DNA from: Acidobacteriota bacterium
GTDB taxonomy: Bacteria > Acidobacteriota > Terriglobia > Acidiferrales > UBA7541
Length of the DNA stretch: 16,726 bases
Direction: 5' to 3'
Assembly: GCA_003224075.1 (NCBI GenBank)
Contig: QHYF01000005.1
Coordinates: forward strand, 1-16,726
The position numbers and the translations under genes were made by a program. Below, piece after piece: positions 13,563 through 16,726 of this stretch; position 1 is the first letter of the stretch, and the number at the start of each line of letters is the position of its first letter. The notes below the pieces were generated by a model, which was not told the DNA's origin, searched no databases, and saw only the letters and a list, made by a program, of their open reading frames with translations.

Positions 13563-14441
13563 CTAACTCGCGGAGCCAGGCTGGGTGGTTTCTTGCGGGA
13601 AATGAGATACGCCTGCCAGTTCGACCCGTTGCACACTCGCCAGGGGAATCCCCTGCCGTTGGAACTCGACCTGGATGCGGCGGCGCAGTTCGCGCGCGAC
13701 TTCATCCTGGCGCGTTGGCGCGGTCCTTACCTGCAATCGCACTGTTGAAGAAGTGCGGTCCAGGCTTTGCAGGCCAAGGATCCGCGGCCCATCAACCAGC
13801 GCCTGTGACCAGGCAGGGTCGCTCCGCAGAGCGGCCGCGGCGACCTCGAGCGCCTGCAGGGTTCGCTCGATCGGGCTTTCCGGTGCAAGCGAAACATCCA
13901 CGAACGTCTGTGACCAGTCGCGGCTGAGATTGCTCACCATGCGGATCTCGCCATTGGCGATGGTTACCAGGGCGCCGCGCGGATCACGGATTACCGTACG
14001 TCGCAGCGTGAGATGTTCCACACGGCCGACGTAATCGGCTATTTGAACGGTGTCCCCAACGACGTATTGATCTTCCAGCACGATATAGAACCCGGAGATC
14101 ACATCGCGAACGAGAGTTTGCGCGCCAAAACCGACGGCCACGCTCGCGAGGCCGGCGAGCGTGAGTGCCGGTGTGGGGTTGATCCCGACCTTGTCCAGAG
14201 CCGTGAGCAGAGCCACGACCCAGACAACCTTGCTGCCCGCACCGTAGAGGACTCCAGCCAGAGTGCGCGTCTGCTGCTCGCGGAGTTGTGCCTGGCGGGA
14301 CTGCGATGCCGCTGGTTTGATGAGCAGGTTTGTGACGGCGCGAAGCACCCGATTCAACACCAGGGCGATGACCAGGATGCCCAAAAGAGGAACGGCGTTG
14401 GAAAGCGCTAAATCGAACCAGCGATTGAAGGGACTAGGCAT
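13563..14441 (-). CDS. MscS-family mechanosensitive ion channel
   Basis: The 292-residue protein has three predicted membrane segments at about 11-36, 61-82 and 91-121. The last is the pore-lining helix with the Gly/Ala pattern LAGLASVAVGFGAQTLVRDVI. It continues into the beta domain (EDQYVVGDTVQIADYVGRVEHLTLRRTVIRD, beginning near 123, quoted here only as family landmark segments FYIVLEDQY and GDTVQI). The C-terminal alpha/beta part follows to about 270. Such channels open under membrane tension and release solutes after osmotic downshock. The length matches small MscS proteins without an extra sensor domain. The ATG at 14441 lacks a clear ribosome-binding site. It is the first gene of a two-gene unit with the hypothetical protein 17 bases downstream. 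Confidence 0.9.
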   Translation of the reverse strand: MPSPFNRWFDLALSNAVPLLGILVIALVLNRVLRAVTNLLIKPAASQSRQAQLREQQTRTLAGVLYGAGSKVVWVVALLTALDKVGINPTPALTLAGLASVAVGFGAQTLVRDVISGFYIVLEDQYVVGDTVQIADYVGRVEHLTLRRTVIRDPRGALVTIANGEIRMVSNLSRDWSQTFVDVSLAPESPIERTLQALEVAAAALRSDPAWSQALVDGPRILGLQSLDRTSSTVRLQVRTAPTRQDEVARELRRRIQVEFQRQGIPLASVQRVELAGVSHFPQETTQPGSAS

Positions 14442-14538
14442 GATTTTGATGCGAAGGGGAGTATAACATTGGAAGAGGATGGGGGAAGCGTAGCACTGTC
14501 ACCAGGAAATGGGGCGCGCACAAGGGGGCTTTCAAGTC
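14442..14538. other. Divergent intergenic region between the channel and Tat-signal genes
   Basis: The 97-base gap must hold promoters in both directions. On the minus strand a TATACT box (about 14458-14463) lies close to the channel start but has no acceptable -35 at 16-18 bases. On the plus strand AAGGGGG (about 14522-14527) serves as the ribosome-binding site for the gene at 14539. Confidence 0.35.
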
Positions 14539-14949
14539 ATGAAATCAAGACGTAAGTTTCTCATGAATTTCGCTATGGTTGGTGCGTCCACCAGCGTCCT
14601 CACCTTTCTATCTGACCCCCAGGTGCCCGGGAGCAGGCCACAAAACCCTCAACAACAAAGGGACAAGGACGACGATGCCAATATGCCCAAACCCGACCCC
14701 AAGATGATGCTCGCGGCGAATGAAAAGGAAATTAAGAAAAATGTCGAGAAGCTCTATGAGTTGGCGAGTGAATTGAAGACCGAAGTGGAGAAAACGGATT
14801 CGGTCAAGGTGCTTTCCCTCTCCATGCTCAAAAAAGCGGAAGAAATCGAAAGACTGGCGAAGGTATCAAGTCTCGAGCAAAAGGATGAGTTGAGCTGCGG
14901 CCCGGACTTCTTTGAAAGCGGCCTAGCGCAAGCGAATCATAGGGGATAG
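14539..14949 (+). CDS. Small protein with twin-arginine-type signal, function unknown
   Basis: From the ATG at 14539 the protein is 136 residues. The N-terminus KSRRKFLMNFAMVGAS followed by a hydrophobic stretch is a Tat-like signal (SRRxFL), so export in folded form is likely. A Pro/Gln/Asp-rich low-complexity linker follows. Then comes a charged helical region (KEIKKNVEKLYELASELK, VEKTDSVKVLSLSMLKKAEE) of a type common in small acidobacterial hypothetical proteins. No enzymatic motif is seen. The last ~30 residues after IERLAKV are Ser/Cys-containing and unlike the short basic tail expected, so the 3' end may have been altered by a frameshift. The frame extends upstream to 14509 but the AAGGGGG site supports 14539. 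Confidence 0.65.
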   Translation: MKSRRKFLMNFAMVGASTSVLTFLSDPQVPGSRPQNPQQQRDKDDDANMPKPDPKMMLAANEKEIKKNVEKLYELASELKTEVEKTDSVKVLSLSMLKKAEEIERLAKVSSLEQKDELSCGPDFFESGLAQANHRG

Positions 14950-15016
14950 AATAGAGGCGTTAATCGCAGCTTCCGCACGATTGCGCGCTCAGGAAAAATC
15001 AAGGAGCGCCCACTGC

Positions 15017-15093
15017 GCGCCTGTAGCTCAGCTGGATAGAGCGCTGGTCTCCGGAACCAGAGGTCGGGCGTTCGAATCGCCCCAGGCGCGCCA
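15017..15093 (+). tRNA. tRNA-Arg (anticodon CCG)
   Basis: The complete 77-base cloverleaf has the acceptor stem GCGCCTG/CAGGCGC, T8 A9, D-stem GCTC/GAGC, anticodon stem CTGGT/ACCAG with loop CTCCGGA (anticodon CCG at 51-53 of the 15001 block, i.e. 15051-15053), T-stem GGGCG/CGCCC with TTCGAAT loop, discriminator G and an encoded CCA at 15091-15093. It reads CGG arginine codons. The 3' end abuts an integrase gene, so it is the likely integration target of the element to the right. The acceptor and T arms appear intact, so it should still function. Confidence 0.96.
15045..15093 (+). mobile_element. Probable attachment site (attL side) at the 3' half of tRNA-Arg
   Basis: An intact tyrosine integrase gene immediately follows this tRNA, so the crossover most likely lies between the anticodon arm and the CCA end. 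The mobile element would extend rightward beyond the window. The matching att repeat is not within this window, so the exact core and the size of the element cannot be given. Confidence 0.5.
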
Positions 15094-15098
15094 CTTTC

Positions 15099-16295
15099 TT
15101 ACTGAATCCAAACGCCTTCCTCCGTTTTCGAATCAACGCCTTTCTTTGATTTGGGTCCGATTGGGTCCAAAACTGCCTTTGCCAGGCGTTCCTCAGCCCG
15201 TAAGACGGATTCTGAAACGGCGTGCGTGTACACCTGCAACGTCGTCTGCATGTCCGAATGACCAAGAATCGCCTGGGAAGTTTTGAGTGGTTCTCCTAGC
15301 TCGCTGAGGAGCGTTGCGTGGACGTGGCGGAAGGTATGCCAGCCCACGCGCCCATACTTCAGCTTTCTGCACAACGGTTGGATCACGCGCTTCAAGATGT
15401 TGTCTGGTCGAAACGGTGTTCCCGCCCGAGATGCAAACACCAACTCTTCCGGATCGCTTCGCTTCATCCGCGTTTGATGCGTTCGAAGCAAGGCAATTGC
15501 TGGTGAGCTCAGGGGAATGCGACGCACGCTGCTGCGCGTCTTTGGCGTGCTGAAGTGTCCGTTATAAACCGATTCGCGGACATCCAGACTTCCTTTCTGA
15601 AAGTTCACCGCTCCCCATCGCAACGCGAACAACTCTCCGCGCCGCAATCCAGTGAGCACCGCCAACAAAACCATCGAGCGATACGGCTCCCGCATTTGAG
15701 TGATGAGCTTCTGTACTTGCTGGGGTAGCAGGTACGTCGTGACCGTTCTCCTTGGCTTTGGTGGAAGTTTCACTCGAGCGACAGGATTGTCCTCGATGTA
15801 ACCCCACTCAGTTGCGGTTCGCAAAACGCTGCGCAGAAGATTTCGCATGTTGCGAAGAGTGTGCCAGGCAATTCTTGTCTTCGACTTGTCGGAAAGGAAT
15901 CCCTGGACATGAGCGGGGGTAATTTCGAAGAGCACTCTGTCACCGAAATGGGGAAGCAGATGACTCGACATTATAGGGCGATAGCCAACTTGGGTGGACA
16001 GTTTGAAGAGGCAGAGGACTTTTGGTTCCCATTCCCCTTGCACAAACTGTCTGAACGTGACTGTCGCCCTGGGGGTTTGCCATCCTAGATTGATTGGCCG
16101 AAGCAGCTCGGCCATTCGGTTGAGTGCCGCCCGCCGAGTTCCAATCTCTGTGATCGGGCCTAATAGGATCGAGCGGCGCACGCGTTGCAGCTCCCCACAA
16201 GGCCCAGCCACGTTCTCGTAATAGCGAGCGACATACATCTTCTTGCGCTTACCTCGTATCAATAGACTTCCAGCTTGATGCTTGGGACGTGCCAT
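15099..16295 (-). CDS. int: Tyrosine recombinase (phage/island integrase)
   Basis: From the chosen ATG at 16295 the protein is 398 residues. The N-terminal part has an AP2-like strand region (GSLLIRGKRKKMYVARYYE), then a core-binding SAM-like domain (about 80-175), then the catalytic domain. All active-site residues are seen: Arg218 (TGLRRGE), Lys252 (TPKTRSS), His320 and Arg323 (HTFRH), His346 (LGHSD) and nucleophile Tyr356 (QVYTHAV). It catalyses site-specific integration and excision. The stop codon lies five bases from the CCA of tRNA-Arg, the usual arrangement of an island integrated at a tRNA 3' end. The frame runs back to 16502, but AAGGA ten bases before 16295 and the MARPKHQ start, typical of this integrase group, favour the shorter form. 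Confidence 0.93.
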   Translation of the reverse strand: MARPKHQAGSLLIRGKRKKMYVARYYENVAGPCGELQRVRRSILLGPITEIGTRRAALNRMAELLRPINLGWQTPRATVTFRQFVQGEWEPKVLCLFKLSTQVGYRPIMSSHLLPHFGDRVLFEITPAHVQGFLSDKSKTRIAWHTLRNMRNLLRSVLRTATEWGYIEDNPVARVKLPPKPRRTVTTYLLPQQVQKLITQMREPYRSMVLLAVLTGLRRGELFALRWGAVNFQKGSLDVRESVYNGHFSTPKTRSSVRRIPLSSPAIALLRTHQTRMKRSDPEELVFASRAGTPFRPDNILKRVIQPLCRKLKYGRVGWHTFRHVHATLLSELGEPLKTSQAILGHSDMQTTLQVYTHAVSESVLRAEERLAKAVLDPIGPKSKKGVDSKTEEGVWIQ

Positions 16296-16350
16296 CGTCT
16301 TGCATTCCTTTCCGATGACTCGTCCGCTCAGCCTTGCACCGAGAGTGATT

Positions 16351-16695
16351 CTATCGCTCATCGTCGCGCCCAGCAAGAGGAAAATCGGGGGGCTCGGAGA
16401 ACTTCTGCAGCCAATGTCGCACGGCATCGGAATCAAAGCGGACGTATTTTCCGAGCTTGATATGAGGTAAGCGATCTCGCCCTCGTCGCCGTGTTCGCGC
16501 ATAGACCCAGGAAAGTGGAACCTTGAGCGCTTCTGCGACTTCGTGGACCGTTAGAAGGGGTTCGTCTTCTCTCCCTACTGTGGCGCAGCCTTCCGCATGT
16601 GCGTTGTCTTTCTTGGATGTAAGAACGGAAAGTGTGATTGCTTCCGCTTCCGGGTCGTGCGTTCCTAGTTGCCGTGATAAATTACCCTGTAGCAC
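16351..16695 (-). CDS. Excisionase-like helix-turn-helix protein (MerR-like/HTH_17)
   Basis: The C-terminal ~55 residues form a winged helix-turn-helix of the excisionase/HTH_17 type: LLTVHEVAEALKVPLSWVYA, then RLPHIKLGKYVRFDSDAV and a short final helix (RHWLQKF). In integrated elements such proteins act as recombination directionality factors, bending DNA at the att site so that the integrase excises rather than integrates. They may also regulate the int gene. The frame begins at a GTG (16695) and is open further to the right edge, so the true start is uncertain; the N-terminal ~45 residues have no recognised domain. The gene ends 55 bases before the favoured integrase start and presumably shares its transcript. 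Confidence 0.8.
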   Translation of the reverse strand: MLQGNLSRQLGTHDPEAEAITLSVLTSKKDNAHAEGCATVGREDEPLLTVHEVAEALKVPLSWVYARTRRRGRDRLPHIKLGKYVRFDSDAVRHWLQKFSEPPDFPLAGRDDER

Positions 16696-16726
16696 AGAGC
16701 GTGAGCCATGTCGTCTTGATGACGCT

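Noticed and set aside
14442..14466. TATACT box upstream of the MscS-type gene as a promoter
   Set aside because: No acceptable -35 at 16-18 bases and it is too close to the start codon to leave room for a ribosome-binding site.
15151..15168. Tandem TTGGGTCC copies ten bases apart
   Set aside because: They encode the D-P-I-G-P part of the integrase C-terminus; a coding coincidence rather than an att or iteron array.
16296..16502. Long N-terminal extension of the integrase
   Set aside because: It would overlap the excisionase-like gene extensively; AAGGA precedes the ATG at 16295 and the MARPKHQ start fits the family.
1..16726. CRISPR arrays, insertion sequences and rRNA genes
   Set aside because: No regularly spaced repeats, transposase ORFs with terminal repeats, or rRNA-like sequence were seen.

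Overview
The window looks like chromosomal DNA from a soil-type member of the Acidobacteriota. This is inferred from gene content: a lone UpxY-type NusG paralogue, NarX/NarL-style soluble two-component systems with PAS domains, a small acidobacterial-looking twin-arginine-signal protein, and the overall style of the hypothetical genes. No rRNA or other decisive taxonomic marker is present. Almost everything between 594 and 13033 is signal transduction. The right end is the boundary of an integrated element at a tRNA-Arg gene.

Layout. 1-593: a partial ORF running in from the left edge, then non-coding sequence. 594-4420 (+): UpxY-type antiterminator, PAS-PAS-HisKA_3 histidine kinase, NarL-type response regulator (ATGA overlap with the kinase) and a single-domain receiver. 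4508-6773 (-): PilZ protein, GGDEF diguanylate cyclase, NarL-type response regulator. 6966-11190 (-), transcribed right to left: RsbR (RsbRD_N+STAS), RsbS (STAS), RsbT (anti-sigma-type kinase), RsbX-like PP2C phosphatase, a histidine kinase with an RsbU_N-type N-terminus, a NarL-type response regulator, and a small unrecognised ORF. 11706-13033 (+): Hpt protein and a receiver-GGDEF diguanylate cyclase (ATGA overlap). 13090-14441 (-): MscS-type channel and a conserved hypothetical. 14539-14949 (+): Tat-signal protein. 15017-15093 (+): tRNA-Arg(CCG). 15099-16695 (-): tyrosine integrase and excisionase-like helix-turn-helix protein.

How the genes may work together. The central block reads as a complete stressosome core (RsbR/RsbS scaffold, RsbT switch kinase, RsbX reset phosphatase). 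Its output is not a sigma-B phosphatase. The domain that binds RsbT in RsbU appears instead at the N-terminus of a NarX-type histidine kinase overlapping a NarL-type regulator. The likely flow is stress, then RsbRS phosphorylation, RsbT release, kinase control and DNA binding by one or both of two paralogous regulators (about 69% identical by hand count). Two diguanylate cyclases with intact active and inhibitory sites and a PilZ protein suggest cyclic-di-GMP as a second output, but this link rests on proximity only. RsbRST modules beside two-component systems are known from other Gram-negative bacteria, so the architecture is a variant of a known theme. The substitution at the first RsbR phosphosite, the regulator duplication and the Hpt/diguanylate-cyclase neighbour are the less ordinary parts.
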